Assembly (NCBI GenBank): GCA_016793115.1
Contig: JAEUIN010000226.1
Span: 1 to 64,000 of the forward strand
Direction of reading: 5' to 3'
From: Planctomycetaceae bacterium
Lineage (GTDB): Bacteria > Planctomycetota > Planctomycetia > Pirellulales > PNKZ01
Length of the DNA: 64,000 nucleotides
The notes under the pieces are model-generated. The model ran no database searches and was not told the DNA's origin. It saw nothing but the letters and a program-made list of their open reading frames with translations. Position numbers and translations under genes: made by a program. Below are positions 8,334 to 17,459 of this stretch, in pieces. Position 1 is the stretch's first letter. Each line of letters opens with the position of its first letter.

Positions 8334-8483
8334 ATGGACGGTTGGACAATCGGGTTGTGGGCCGTCGGCGGCTTCGTCGTTGTCGCCGCGTTGAGCAAGA
8401 TCATGACGGCGCGGCGCAATCAGGCCGTCGCGGAATGGCAGGCAAAAGTCGCCGCCGAAAAACGCAAGCAAAAGCCGGATTAA
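8334..8483 (+). CDS. Small single-helix membrane protein, 49 aa
   Basis: An ATG at 8334, preceded by GGAGCGG, opens a 49-codon frame ending with TAA at 8481-8483. Residues about 5-21 (TIGLWAVGGFVVVAALS) form one membrane helix; the C-terminus is basic and charged (AKVAAEKRKQKPD). It lies 12 nt before miaB and shares its likely promoter. I recognise no family. The placement, ribosome-binding site and good hydrophobic/charged layout make it a likely real gene. Confidence 0.65.
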   Translation: MDGWTIGLWAVGGFVVVAALSKIMTARRNQAVAEWQAKVAAEKRKQKPD

Positions 8484-8495
8484 CGTTCGCAAACC

Positions 8496-9971
8496 ATGAC
8501 TCGTAAGCTGTATATCGAAACCGTAGGTTGTCAGATGAACATGCTCGATAGCGAGCTAGTGGTGGCCGACCTGCGCCGCCGCGGCTACGAGCTCGTCGAC
8601 GAGCCCGGCCCGGCCGACTTAGTGCTCTTCAATACGTGCAGCGTACGGGCCCACGCCGAAGAAAAAATCTACAGTGCTCTCGGCCGCTTAAAGAACGCCA
8701 AGCAGCGCAACCCCGACAAGATCATAGGCGTCATCGGCTGCATGGCGCAGAACCATCAGAAGAACGTCTTCACCCGGGCGCCGTACGTCGACTTGGTCGT
8801 GGGTCCCGGGCAATTGCACCAAATCCCGAATCTCGTCGACGAGATCGCCGCAGGCGGCGGCCAGAAGCTCGAAGTGAGCTTGGACCGAACCGGCGGCGCG
8901 AAGCGCGACGTGGCCGAGAGCTTCGAAAGCTACGACCCGCTCCGCGACGAAGCGATGCGGCCGTCGCGCTATCAAGCGTTTGTGCGGATTATGATCGGCT
9001 GCGACAAGTTCTGCACGTACTGCATCGTGCCGAAAGTGCGTGGGCCGGAGCAAAGTCGGCCGCCGGAGCAAATCGTGGCCGAAGCGCGGAAACTGGCCGA
9101 CGAAGGCTGCCGCGAGGTGACGCTGCTCGGCCAGACCGTGAACAGTTACAAGTACGAAAACGGCGAGCGCACGACACGGCTCAGCGACTTGCTCCATCAA
9201 CTGAGCGAGATCGAGGGCCTCACGCGGCTCAAGTTCGTGACGAGCTTCCCCAACGATATGACGCAAGATCTGCTGGAAGCGGTTCGTGACGTCAAAAAGT
9301 GCTCGCACTATTTGCACGTGCCGTGTCAGAGCGGGTCGAACGAAGTGCTCAAGCGGATGAAGCGCAACTACACGGTCGAACAATATCGCGAGATGCACGA
9401 CCGCATTCGCGCAACGATTCCCGGCGCGGCCGTGACCAGCGATTTCATCGTCGGCTTCTGCGGGGAAACCGAAGAAGATTTCCAAAAGACCGTGGCGCTC
9501 GTCGAAGAGATGCGGTTCAAGAACAGCTTCATCTTCAAGTACAGCCCGCGCGAAGGAACCAAAGCCGACGACCTCTATCCGGACGACATTCCAGACGACG
9601 TTAAGAAGCGCCGCAACAACGAGCTCTTGGCGGTGCAAAACCGGATCAGTTACGAAGACAACCAGCCGTTCATCGGGCGCACCGTCGAAATCTTAGTTGA
9701 AGGTCCGAGCGAGCGGGCGCGTCGCCATGAGGAGCATGCCCACGGCGACGATCAACCGGAAGCCGGAGCGGAGCACGCCCACGGCGACGTGCACGGTCCG
9801 ATCCAGCTTGTCGGCCGTACGAATTGCGATCGGATCGTGGTGTTCGACGGCAACCCGCGTCAGATCGGACAGATGCTCCCGGTGACGATCTACGACGCGA
9901 ATTCCTTCACTTTGTTCGGCGAAGTCGTGACGCAACACGTGGGGCCGCAACTGGTGACTATTTCAATTTAG
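8496..9971 (+). CDS. miaB: tRNA-2-methylthio-N6-dimethylallyladenosine synthase
   Basis: 491 aa radical-SAM methylthiotransferase acting on i6A37 of tRNA. The N-terminal domain has the three cysteines of its iron-sulfur cluster (C12, C48, C82); the radical-SAM motif GCDKFCTYC supplies C169, C173 and C176; a C-terminal TRAM domain follows. The TRAM domain contains an unusual acidic, histidine-rich insertion of about 30 residues (roughly 404-433) encoded partly by a 20-bp duplication (9731-9750 and 9770-9789, one mismatch, 39 bp apart). E. coli MiaB is 474 aa, so the insert explains most of the extra length. The partner hydroxylase miaE lies at 60.1 kb. Confidence 0.96.
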   Translation: MTRKLYIETVGCQMNMLDSELVVADLRRRGYELVDEPGPADLVLFNTCSVRAHAEEKIYSALGRLKNAKQRNPDKIIGVIGCMAQNHQKNVFTRAPYVDLVVGPGQLHQIPNLVDEIAAGGGQKLEVSLDRTGGAKRDVAESFESYDPLRDEAMRPSRYQAFVRIMIGCDKFCTYCIVPKVRGPEQSRPPEQIVAEARKLADEGCREVTLLGQTVNSYKYENGERTTRLSDLLHQLSEIEGLTRLKFVTSFPNDMTQDLLEAVRDVKKCSHYLHVPCQSGSNEVLKRMKRNYTVEQYREMHDRIRATIPGAAVTSDFIVGFCGETEEDFQKTVALVEEMRFKNSFIFKYSPREGTKADDLYPDDIPDDVKKRRNNELLAVQNRISYEDNQPFIGRTVEILVEGPSERARRHEEHAHGDDQPEAGAEHAHGDVHGPIQLVGRTNCDRIVVFDGNPRQIGQMLPVTIYDANSFTLFGEVVTQHVGPQLVTISI

Positions 9972-10089
9972 TTTTCGGCTTTTTGGTTTTCGGTTTTAGG
10001 TTGAGACGGGGCCGTTTATTATTCGGCAACGCTACCGAAATCGCGGTTCACCGAAGCCCAAAGCCGGAACTAGAAACGAAACTCGCTTG

Positions 10090-13000
10090 ATGGACCTAAA
10101 CGAACTCCGCCGCCTGCTCGACGACGCCGCGGCCGCCGAGCAGCGGCTCAAGGCTTGGGGCGTGACCGATCCGGCGTCGGCCCATTCCGTACTTCTGCGT
10201 TTGGCGGAGCAGGGAGTCCCGCTGGACCTGTTGGGCGCGCTCTGGGATCAGCTTACCGAAGCATTACCGCGTTCGAGCGACGCCGACTTGGCGCTGGTGA
10301 GCCTCGCGAGGTTTTTCGAGGGGGCTCGCTCGCCTTTGGCCTTGGCGGCGCTCTTCGAGCGGGATCGAGAAGCGTTGCCCACGCTGCTGCAAATCTTTTC
10401 GACAAGCCGGCATTTGGGCGACTTGCTGATCACCGACAACGAAAGCTACGATCTGCTGCGGCTTACGGAAGGAAGCCCGGTTTCGCGCGAGACGCTTATC
10501 GGCGAACTCGCCGCGGAGATCGACGCGGCGTCCGACGAGCAGACCGTGATGGCGGCGCTGCGCCGATTCAAGCGCCGCGAGACGCTTCGCATCTGCTACG
10601 GCGACATCGTCCGCAATCAACATCTTTCGGTCGTGACCGGCCAAATTTCTTATTTGGCCGATGCGATCATCGACGGCGCCGTGCGGTTCGCTCGCCGCCG
10701 ACTCGAACAGAAGCGCGGCGTGCCGCGCCGCGCCGACGGCAAGCCCGCTCGCTTCGTCGTGCTGGCCATGGGCAAGCTCGGCGGCAACGAACTCAACTAC
10801 TCGAGCGACGTCGATCTGGTGTTCCTCTACGACGTCGACGGCAAGACCGAGCCGGTCCGCGGCGCGCCCGCGACGGCGCCGGTGCGCAGCGTCTCGAACG
10901 GCGAGTTTTTCGATCGCCTGGCGCAAGACGTCGTCCGCCTGCTCACCGAAAGCACGCCGCTGGGCATCGCCTATCGCGTCGACTTGCGGCTCCGGCCTGA
11001 AGGGGAGCGGGGGCCGCTAGTGCGCAATCTCGAAAGCGCGATGCACTACTACGATATGCTCGGCCGCACTTGGGAGCGGCAAGCGTATGTGAAGGCTCGG
11101 CCCTGCGCCGGCGATCTCGACCTCGGCCGCGAGTTGCTCAGCTACTTGGATTCGTGGATCTACCGCCGCTACCTCGGCTTGGCCGACATCACGGGTATCA
11201 AGGCTCTCAAACGGCGCATCGAGCAGCGGGTGATCCGCGAAGGGCACGACGCGCGCAACGTGAAGACGGGGCGCGGCGGAATTCGCGACGTCGAATTCGT
11301 GATCCAGTTTCTGCAACTGCTCAACGGCGGCGACCTACCGAAGCTTCGTGTGGGCAACACGCTCGAAGCGATCGCGCAGCTCGAAGCCTGCGGCTGCCTC
11401 ACGCACCAAGAACGGACGTTGCTCGAGGAAAACTACGCGTTCCTACGGCGCATCGAACATCGCTTGCAGATCATGTTTGATCTGCAAACGCACTTGGTGC
11501 CCGGCGACGCCGTGGAATCGCGCCGCTTGGCGATTCGCTTGGGCTACGTCGACACGCCCGACCGTACGGCGCTCGAAGCCTTCGAGACCGAGTACCGCGA
11601 GCGGAGCGACGTCAATCGCAAGATTCTCGACCATCTCTTACACGACGCCTTCGGCGAAGACGCCGAAATGGAACCGGAAGTCGATCTCGTGCTCGACCCC
11701 GATCCGCCGGAATCGAAGATCGCCGAGGTGCTCGGCCGCTATCGCTTCCGCGATCCGCAGCAGGCTTATCGTTTGCTCGACTCGTTGGCCACCGAGCGCA
11801 TCCGCTTCCTGAGCACACGCCGGTGTCGTCACTTCTTGGCGTCGATCGCGCCGCGGCTGCTCAAAGCCGTCGCCGCGACGACCGACCCCGATTCCACGTT
11901 GATCAACCTCGCGCACGTAAGCGATTCGCTCGGCGGCAAAGGGGTGCTTTGGGAGCTGTTCAGCTTCAACCCGCCGTCGATGAAGCTCTATGTGGAGCTG
12001 TGCGCCACGAGCCCCTATCTCTCCGGCATACTCGTCGGCAACCCGGGCATGATCGACGAACTGATGGACGGGCTCGTGCTCAACAAGCTCCCCACGCGCT
12101 ATGATCTGCGCGACCATTTGGAAGAACTCTGCGCCGGCGCGGAAGACCTGGAGCCGATTCTCCACACGTTCAAAAACGCCGGCCTGCTGCGGATCGGCGT
12201 CCGCGATATTCTCGGCAAGGACGACGTGCAACAGATCGGCGCCGCGCTGACCGACTTGGCCGAGTCGTGCCTCGAGCGGATCGTTCGCCATGAGTACGAG
12301 CGGCTCATTGAAAAACTCGGCGAGCCGACGATCGGCGACGGCCCCGACGCCGGCAAGCCGTGCGGGTTCGCGATCGTTGCCCTCGGCAAGTTCGGAGCGC
12401 GCGAACTGACGTATCGCAGCGACCTCGATCTGGTATTCCTCTATCAAGCTGAAGGGCATACCCTGATCCGCCGCCCAAGGCGCGGCGAGCCGACGACCAA
12501 TCAGCACTTCTTCGGCGAGCTTGGTCGGCAGATCATCAAAACCATGTCGCATCTCGGGCCGTTCGGCCGGCTCTATGAAGTCGATCCGCGGCTTCGACCG
12601 ACCGGCAAGAGCGGTCCCTTGGCGACGAGCTTCGGCGAGTTCGCCCGCTACTACGCCGAAGGGCAGGCCGCGATTTGGGAGCGGCAAGCGCTCTGCCGCT
12701 CGCGCGTGATCTTCGGCGACAAGGCGACCGTGAAGCAGGCCCAAGAGTTGGTCGATCGCGCCGCGTTCGATCATCCCTGGCGGCCCGACGACGCCGCGGC
12801 GATCCGCGACATGCGCACGAAGCTCGAAGCCGACGCCGGCCCCTATAACATTAAGCGGGCCCCCGGCGGCGCGCTCGACGTCGAATTCCTTGTGCAGATG
12901 TGGCAACTTCGCTACGCGCACGACGACCCGTCGCTACGCGTGCCGAATACCGCCGCGGCGATCGGCGCGCTCGAACAGGCCGGCCGTATCAATGCGGCCG

Positions 13001-13248
13001 ACTACGAAACGCTGACCACCGGCTACGGCTTCCTCCGCAACCTAAAAAGCCGCGTCCGCTTGCTCAGCCTCACGGCCCGCAACGACATGCCGAGCGACGA
13101 GATCGAGCTGACGAAACTAGCCCGCTCGCTCGACTACGGCGACGCCGACGAACTCCTCGCGGAGTTCAAAGCCCAGACGACACGGCTCCGCGAACGCTTC
13201 GATTACTTCGTGAACGCCGCCCAAGAAGAAGCGACGAGCGACGCCTAA
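10090..13248 (+). CDS. glnE: Bifunctional glutamine synthetase adenylyltransferase / adenylyl-removing enzyme
   Basis: 1052 aa (E. coli GlnE is 946 aa). It adenylylates and deadenylylates glutamine synthetase in response to nitrogen status. The two nucleotidyltransferase domains are visible: the first has GKLGGNELNYSSDVDLVFLY (about residue 228 onward, the removing activity in E. coli), the second GKFGARELTYRSDLDLVFLY (about residue 765 onward, the adding activity). Each is followed by a helical domain with the GGxxDVEF signature (GGIRDVEFVIQF and GGALDVEFLVQM). The start is ATG 10090; a TTG one codon earlier is also possible. No glnA or glnB gene is nearby. A large opposite-strand open frame inside it (11638-12921) is only its shadow. 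Confidence 0.97.
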   Translation: MDLNELRRLLDDAAAAEQRLKAWGVTDPASAHSVLLRLAEQGVPLDLLGALWDQLTEALPRSSDADLALVSLARFFEGARSPLALAALFERDREALPTLLQIFSTSRHLGDLLITDNESYDLLRLTEGSPVSRETLIGELAAEIDAASDEQTVMAALRRFKRRETLRICYGDIVRNQHLSVVTGQISYLADAIIDGAVRFARRRLEQKRGVPRRADGKPARFVVLAMGKLGGNELNYSSDVDLVFLYDVDGKTEPVRGAPATAPVRSVSNGEFFDRLAQDVVRLLTESTPLGIAYRVDLRLRPEGERGPLVRNLESAMHYYDMLGRTWERQAYVKARPCAGDLDLGRELLSYLDSWIYRRYLGLADITGIKALKRRIEQRVIREGHDARNVKTGRGGIRDVEFVIQFLQLLNGGDLPKLRVGNTLEAIAQLEACGCLTHQERTLLEENYAFLRRIEHRLQIMFDLQTHLVPGDAVESRRLAIRLGYVDTPDRTALEAFETEYRERSDVNRKILDHLLHDAFGEDAEMEPEVDLVLDPDPPESKIAEVLGRYRFRDPQQAYRLLDSLATERIRFLSTRRCRHFLASIAPRLLKAVAATTDPDSTLINLAHVSDSLGGKGVLWELFSFNPPSMKLYVELCATSPYLSGILVGNPGMIDELMDGLVLNKLPTRYDLRDHLEELCAGAEDLEPILHTFKNAGLLRIGVRDILGKDDVQQIGAALTDLAESCLERIVRHEYERLIEKLGEPTIGDGPDAGKPCGFAIVALGKFGARELTYRSDLDLVFLYQAEGHTLIRRPRRGEPTTNQHFFGELGRQIIKTMSHLGPFGRLYEVDPRLRPTGKSGPLATSFGEFARYYAEGQAAIWERQALCRSRVIFGDKATVKQAQELVDRAAFDHPWRPDDAAAIRDMRTKLEADAGPYNIKRAPGGALDVEFLVQMWQLRYAHDDPSLRVPNTAAAIGALEQAGRINAADYETLTTGYGFLRNLKSRVRLLSLTARNDMPSDEIELTKLARSLDYGDADELLAEFKAQTTRLRERFDYFVNAAQEEATSDA

Positions 13249-13298
13249 CGCGCCGGAGACGTCGCTGCTTGCGGCGCTGCGATTATCGGAGCCTGCGT

Positions 13299-13973
13299 AT
13301 GACCGACTCCAGTCGCCGTGTGATGGCGGTCGTCGATCGATGTGAATACCGCTCGACCACGGTCGGCCCATTTCAAGCCGATTCGTTTCACGGAATCGGC
13401 TCGCGACTCTTGCCGACACATCGGGAATGGTTAACCATTTCCTACGATGCGCAGCATTACGAGCCGATGCATCTCGTTCGCGACGGCAATTTCATACCGC
13501 CGATATTCAAATGCCTTGGGCATCTCATCGTGGCCGAAGAGGTGAAAGCGTCGATCGAGCATTTCCCGTATTTGCGATTCGTCGAAGTCGCGTTCGACAA
13601 GCTGGTCGACGCCTACGTCGCCAAAGGGGATTTCAGCTTACATCAAACGGGAATCCGCGACTCCCGCCAGCATATTCTTAACGCCGTCGAAGTGCCGCAA
13701 TGGAAGCGAACTGTCGGTCGTTGGTTCGAAGTCGTCATCCCGCGGCAAATGGACGTCGCCAACCGTTTCACTCCGGAGAAACGAATTCTTTGCGACGACA
13801 GAAAATTCGGTGAAGGCTCCCCCGAGGAAGCGCTGCAACTCTCCTCCGCGATGCTCGCGGCGTTTCCCTTGTTTTGGCACGAAGGCTGGCACATCGTGCG
13901 TGAAGACTTATACCGCAAGTTGGAGCCGCACTTGGATTTCGACTATTTCACCGTCGAGGCGCTTGAGTATTAG
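13299..13973 (+). CDS. Hypothetical protein
   Basis: 224 aa. I do not recognise the family. The ATG at 13299 has GGAG nine bases upstream; ATG 13323 is an alternative. It has no signal peptide or membrane helix. Features that stand out are a GSRLLPTHREWLTISYD segment near residue 32, a basic/aromatic middle (PQWKRTVGRWFEVVIPRQMD, about 131-150) and an aromatic, His-rich C-terminal part (FPLFWHEGWHIVREDLYRKL). The gene starts 51 nt after glnE and could be its downstream partner or independent. An immunity-protein-like fold is possible but I cannot support it. Confidence 0.8.
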   Translation: MTDSSRRVMAVVDRCEYRSTTVGPFQADSFHGIGSRLLPTHREWLTISYDAQHYEPMHLVRDGNFIPPIFKCLGHLIVAEEVKASIEHFPYLRFVEVAFDKLVDAYVAKGDFSLHQTGIRDSRQHILNAVEVPQWKRTVGRWFEVVIPRQMDVANRFTPEKRILCDDRKFGEGSPEEALQLSSAMLAAFPLFWHEGWHIVREDLYRKLEPHLDFDYFTVEALEY

Positions 13974-13985
13974 CGGACGAGCGTT

Positions 13986-14534
13986 CTACCCGAGCCGCCC
14001 CAGCCAGGTCGTGTTGTCGACGACGTCGCTGATGAACATCTGCTGGGCGACGAGAATCGCTTCGTGCAGTTGTTCGGCCGTCACCGAACCGGCCTTGTTC
14101 GCCACGTCGAGCGTCCCCGTCGCGTCGCGGAGAAACTCCACCTTGTAACCGCGGTGAAACGCCTCGCGGGCCGTCGTGTCGCAACAAACCTGCGTCATGT
14201 AGACGGCGATGCACACCGTATCGACGTGCCGCTCCTTCAAGAATTCATCGAGCCGGGTATTCGTGAACGAGCCGGGGAGTTGTTTATCGATCAGCGCGTC
14301 GCGCGGCCGCGATTCGACCTCGCCGTGCAACTCCCACATCGCGCTCCCTTTGCGAAACACGGGCGACTCGGGGTCGGGTTGGTGATGCCGCACCACCACG
14401 GTCGGCATTTTTGCCTTCTGAGCGGCGTCCATCACGTTGAGAATCGCTCCCAAATGACCGACTGGATGCCGAATCGGGAAAGCCCCGTCGAAATACTCGC
14501 GCTGCACGTCGATGACAAGTAACGCTCGGCTCAT
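13986..14534 (-). CDS. Isochorismatase-family cysteine hydrolase
   Basis: 182 aa, normal for the family. The catalytic triad is in place: D9 (LLVIDVQREYF), K84 (LIDKQLPGSFTNT) and the nucleophile at C117 (YMTQVCCDTTAREA). Relatives cleave isochorismate, nicotinamide or other amide/carbamoyl substrates; the substrate here cannot be assigned. It is convergent with the hypothetical gene ending at 13973, 12 nt away. The start is ATG at 14534. Confidence 0.93.
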   Translation of the reverse strand: MSRALLVIDVQREYFDGAFPIRHPVGHLGAILNVMDAAQKAKMPTVVVRHHQPDPESPVFRKGSAMWELHGEVESRPRDALIDKQLPGSFTNTRLDEFLKERHVDTVCIAVYMTQVCCDTTAREAFHRGYKVEFLRDATGTLDVANKAGSVTAEQLHEAILVAQQMFISDVVDNTTWLGRLG

Positions 14535-14678
14535 CTAACTACCTAGCCTATACAAGTTCGTAACCGGAGCAGAATCGAGCGGTGATTATCGCGCAGCGAG
14601 ACTTGTCGGGCAAACAATCCGGACGATTTCGGGCACGCCCTACGGTTCTATTCTCTCGCACCGATCGGAGCGTAGGGT

Positions 14679-14686
14679 TAAACTAG
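14679..14686 (+). promoter_or_regulatory. Recurring -10-like octamer TAAACTAG
   Basis: TAAACTAG ends 36 nt before the ATG of the ceramidase-like gene. The same octamer lies upstream of the PIG-L gene (16394) and accA (43475). No good -35 is seen here. Confidence 0.4.
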
Positions 14687-14722
14687 CGAGTCGCCCCGCC
14701 CGCTCACACTCCTTCCCCCGCC

Positions 14723-16207
14723 ATGCGCACCCATCTTCAACTGATCGTCGCTTACCTTTTCTTTGTTTGCGCTTCGTCGGGCTCAGCCGACGCCGCCGCT
14801 CCCGAGAAACCCGTGTTTCGCGCGGGTGCCGCGACGAGCAACATCACGCCTTCCATCGGCACTGCCTCGAGCGCAAAAGCTCGCGGCAGCAAGCCGCAGG
14901 CGACGCACGTGCACGACGAACTACAAGCTCGCTGCCTCGTACTCGACGACGGCCGGGCGAAGCTGGCGCTGGTCGTTTGCGATCTGCGCCATATGTCGGC
15001 CGAGGTCGCCGCCGCGGCCAAAGAGATCATCCGCGAGACGACCGGCATTCCGCCGAAGTGCGTCGTCATCTCGGCGACCCACACGCACACGTCGTCTGGC
15101 GCTCGAGTCGAAGCGGCCGAAGGCGAGCCTTATCTTGACTATAAAACACTTCTGACGCGGCGAATTGCCGACGGGGTGCTGCGTGCCGCGAACAACCTTG
15201 AACCGGCGCGAATCGCCTGGGGCGTCGCCGAGGAGCCGACGCAAGTCTTTAACCGCCGCTGGTTCCTCAAAGCGTCGCGCGGACCGATCTACGGAGCCCA
15301 CGACAACATCGAGCAGGTCGACACCAATCCCGGCTACAGCGGCCTACTGAACCCGGCCGGCCCAGTCGACCCGCAGATCACCTTCCTCTCGGTGCAATCA
15401 ACCGCAGGCAAGCCGATCGCGATCTTCGCTTCTTACGGCCTGCACTACGTCGGCGGCATCGCTCCCGGCGCGATCTCGGCCGATTATTTCGCGATGTTCG
15501 CCGAGCGCATAGGTGAATTGCTCGGCGCGGACCTGCATCAGGATCCGCCGTTCGTCGGCATAATGGCGAACGGCACCAGCGGCGACGTCAACAATCTTGA
15601 GCGATATTCCGACGAGGAACTGGCGAAACGTGGGCCGCAACCAAAGAAACGTTATCTGCCTTACGAGAAGGCTCACGAAGTCGCCGATCTTTGCGCGGCG
15701 AAGGTGCTGGAAGTCCACAAGACGCTCCAGTGGCACGATCATGTGAAACTCTCATCGGCGCAACGCACGCTCACATTTGAACGCCGCTACCCGACGAAGG
15801 CCGAGGTCGAATGGGCGGAGGCGGTCAAAGCTAAGAAGATCAAGCCGATGAGCACGAGCCGCTACAGCACCTATAGCACCGTACTCGCCTACAACTCGCC
15901 GGAAATGCCGCCGACGATCGACGTCGTGGTGCAGACGCATCGCATCGGTGATTTGGCCGTCGCCGCGATGCCGTTCGAGGTGTTTGCCGAAATCGGGCTG
16001 GAACTGAAACGTCGCAGTCCCATTCAGCCGCTAATGAACATCTCGATCGCCAACGGCTCCCACGGCTACTTGCCGACGCCCGAGCAACACCGCCTCGGCG
16101 GCTATGAAACTTGGATCGGCGTCAACAAAGTGCAACTGGACGCCTCGGTGAAGCTGGTCGACTCCTTGGTTGAGATGCTCGGCGAACTGAAGACACAAAG
16201 TCGCTGA
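14723..16207 (+). CDS. Secreted neutral/alkaline ceramidase-like hydrolase
   Basis: 494 aa with a signal peptide (residues 1-25, ending GSADAA). The mature part starts with the FRAGAATSNITPSIG strand typical of the neutral ceramidase N-terminal family (PF04734) and continues with SATHTHTSSG (zinc-site-type histidines, about residues 117-126), a second His region (ASYGLHYVGG) and a GTSGDVNN motif. It lacks the C-terminal Ig-like domain of full ceramidases. Planctomycetes carry many such proteins, and their substrates are unknown; amide cleavage of a lipid is an inference from the family. It stands alone, with a possible terminator at 16341. Confidence 0.88.
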   Translation: MRTHLQLIVAYLFFVCASSGSADAAAPEKPVFRAGAATSNITPSIGTASSAKARGSKPQATHVHDELQARCLVLDDGRAKLALVVCDLRHMSAEVAAAAKEIIRETTGIPPKCVVISATHTHTSSGARVEAAEGEPYLDYKTLLTRRIADGVLRAANNLEPARIAWGVAEEPTQVFNRRWFLKASRGPIYGAHDNIEQVDTNPGYSGLLNPAGPVDPQITFLSVQSTAGKPIAIFASYGLHYVGGIAPGAISADYFAMFAERIGELLGADLHQDPPFVGIMANGTSGDVNNLERYSDEELAKRGPQPKKRYLPYEKAHEVADLCAAKVLEVHKTLQWHDHVKLSSAQRTLTFERRYPTKAEVEWAEAVKAKKIKPMSTSRYSTYSTVLAYNSPEMPPTIDVVVQTHRIGDLAVAAMPFEVFAEIGLELKRRSPIQPLMNISIANGSHGYLPTPEQHRLGGYETWIGVNKVQLDASVKLVDSLVEMLGELKTQSR

Positions 16208-16340
16208 CCCGTCGAGCGTGACTGCGGTTCGGCAATGCGGCCCCACTGTGCTGCGCTTTCAAAAAGGCCTCGCAAGCGCTCGCATACGTGCGGCACGTGG
16301 AATTGTCCGCGCCATCGCGCCGCCTACACGTCATCGATGA

Positions 16341-16370
16341 CCGCCGTGACGGCGGCTCGTTTCTATTTTC
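16341..16370 (+). terminator. Possible terminator after the ceramidase-like gene
   Basis: CCGCCG-TGA-CGGCGG forms a 6-bp stem with a 3-nt loop at 16341-16355, followed by a T-rich stretch (CTCGTTTCTATTTT). The T-run is interrupted, so the call is tentative. Confidence 0.4.
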
Positions 16371-16393
16371 TCGCCGTCGCCTAGGCTTGCGAC

Positions 16394-16401
16394 TAAACTA
16401 G
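16394..16401 (+). promoter_or_regulatory. Recurring -10-like octamer TAAACTAG
   Basis: The octamer ends 42 nt before the ATG of the PIG-L deacetylase gene, a typical leader length. No clear -35 is visible. Confidence 0.4.
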
Positions 16402-16443
16402 CGGCGATCGGTCGCCCCCCTCTTCCCACCGGACGCACTTGCA

Positions 16444-17373
16444 ATGAAGCCTTCCGTCGCCGCATTCGCGGTTTGCTTTTGCTTGCCTTGGTTTACCGCA
16501 GCCCCGGTTGCGGCTGCAGACACCGACGGAAAGTTGCGGATCGTCGTATTCGGAGCGCACCCGGACGACGCACAGTACAAAGCGGGCGGGACCGCCGCGA
16601 AGTGGGCCAAGCTGGGACATAAGGTAAAGCTCGTCTCGGTCACCAACGGCGACATCGGGCATTGGCAGATGGCCGGCGGTCCCCTCGCGCAGCGTCGACT
16701 CGCCGAAGTGCAAAAAGCCGATGCCGTAATCGGTGCGACAACCGAGGTTTATGACATTCATGACGGCGAACTGCTGCCGACGCTCGAGAACCGGCTGAAG
16801 ATCATCCGTACGATTCGCGAGTGGCAGGCCGACGTCGTCATCGCGCATCGCCCTTGGGACTACCATCCGGACCACCGCAATGTGGGCGTGCTGATGCAAG
16901 ACGCCGCGTTTATGGTGACCGTGCCGTTCATCTGTCCTGACGTGCCGCCGCTCAAGAAGAACCCCGTGTTCCTATTCTCCAGCGACGGCTTTAAACGACC
17001 GTACTCGTTTCAAGCGGATATCGCCGTGTCGGTCGACGATGTGTTCGACCTCAAGCTGACGGCGATTCATGAGATGCCCTCGCAACACTACGAAGGCGGG
17101 GCCAACGGCAGCGAAGAACTGGTGCGAAGCGTGCCGCCGGCGAGTGACGAGGCCGGCCGCAAAGCTTGGCTCCGCGAGCGTTGGGAACGTCGCCAAGGTG
17201 GCGAGGCGAATCGATTTCGCGAGTCGCTGCTGAAGTGGTACGGTCCGGAGCAGGGGGCCAAGGTGAAATATGCCGAAGCCTTCGAGATCTGCGAATACGG
17301 TCGACAACCGACCGATGCGGAAATACGGAAGCTGTTCCCCTTCTTCCCGGAAGCGATGAAGTCGGAGCGATGA
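16444..17373 (+). CDS. Secreted PIG-L (LmbE-like) family deacetylase
   Basis: 309 aa with a signal peptide (residues 1-25, ending VAAAD). The zinc-binding AHPDD motif is at 38-42, and the second histidine region is HRPWDYHPDHRNVG near residues 138-151. The family hydrolyses N-acetyl groups of amino sugars (GlcNAc-PI, mycothiol or bacillithiol precursors, lincomycin steps). The export signal argues for a cell-surface or periplasmic glycan substrate rather than a thiol pathway, which is an inference. It follows the ceramidase-like hydrolase but probably has its own promoter. Confidence 0.93.
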   Translation: MKPSVAAFAVCFCLPWFTAAPVAAADTDGKLRIVVFGAHPDDAQYKAGGTAAKWAKLGHKVKLVSVTNGDIGHWQMAGGPLAQRRLAEVQKADAVIGATTEVYDIHDGELLPTLENRLKIIRTIREWQADVVIAHRPWDYHPDHRNVGVLMQDAAFMVTVPFICPDVPPLKKNPVFLFSSDGFKRPYSFQADIAVSVDDVFDLKLTAIHEMPSQHYEGGANGSEELVRSVPPASDEAGRKAWLRERWERRQGGEANRFRESLLKWYGPEQGAKVKYAEAFEICEYGRQPTDAEIRKLFPFFPEAMKSER

Positions 17374-17459
17374 GCGATGAACTGACGGGTTGGAATTCAG
17401 CGCTCGGCATTTCGCCCTAGCTTCATCGTTCCGCGCTCAGCGTTCCTCGTTTCTCCCCA

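Noticed and set aside
11638..12921. A 427-codon minus-strand open frame
   Set aside because: It lies inside glnE in the opposite strand; GC-rich codons produce long shadows, and no family matches.
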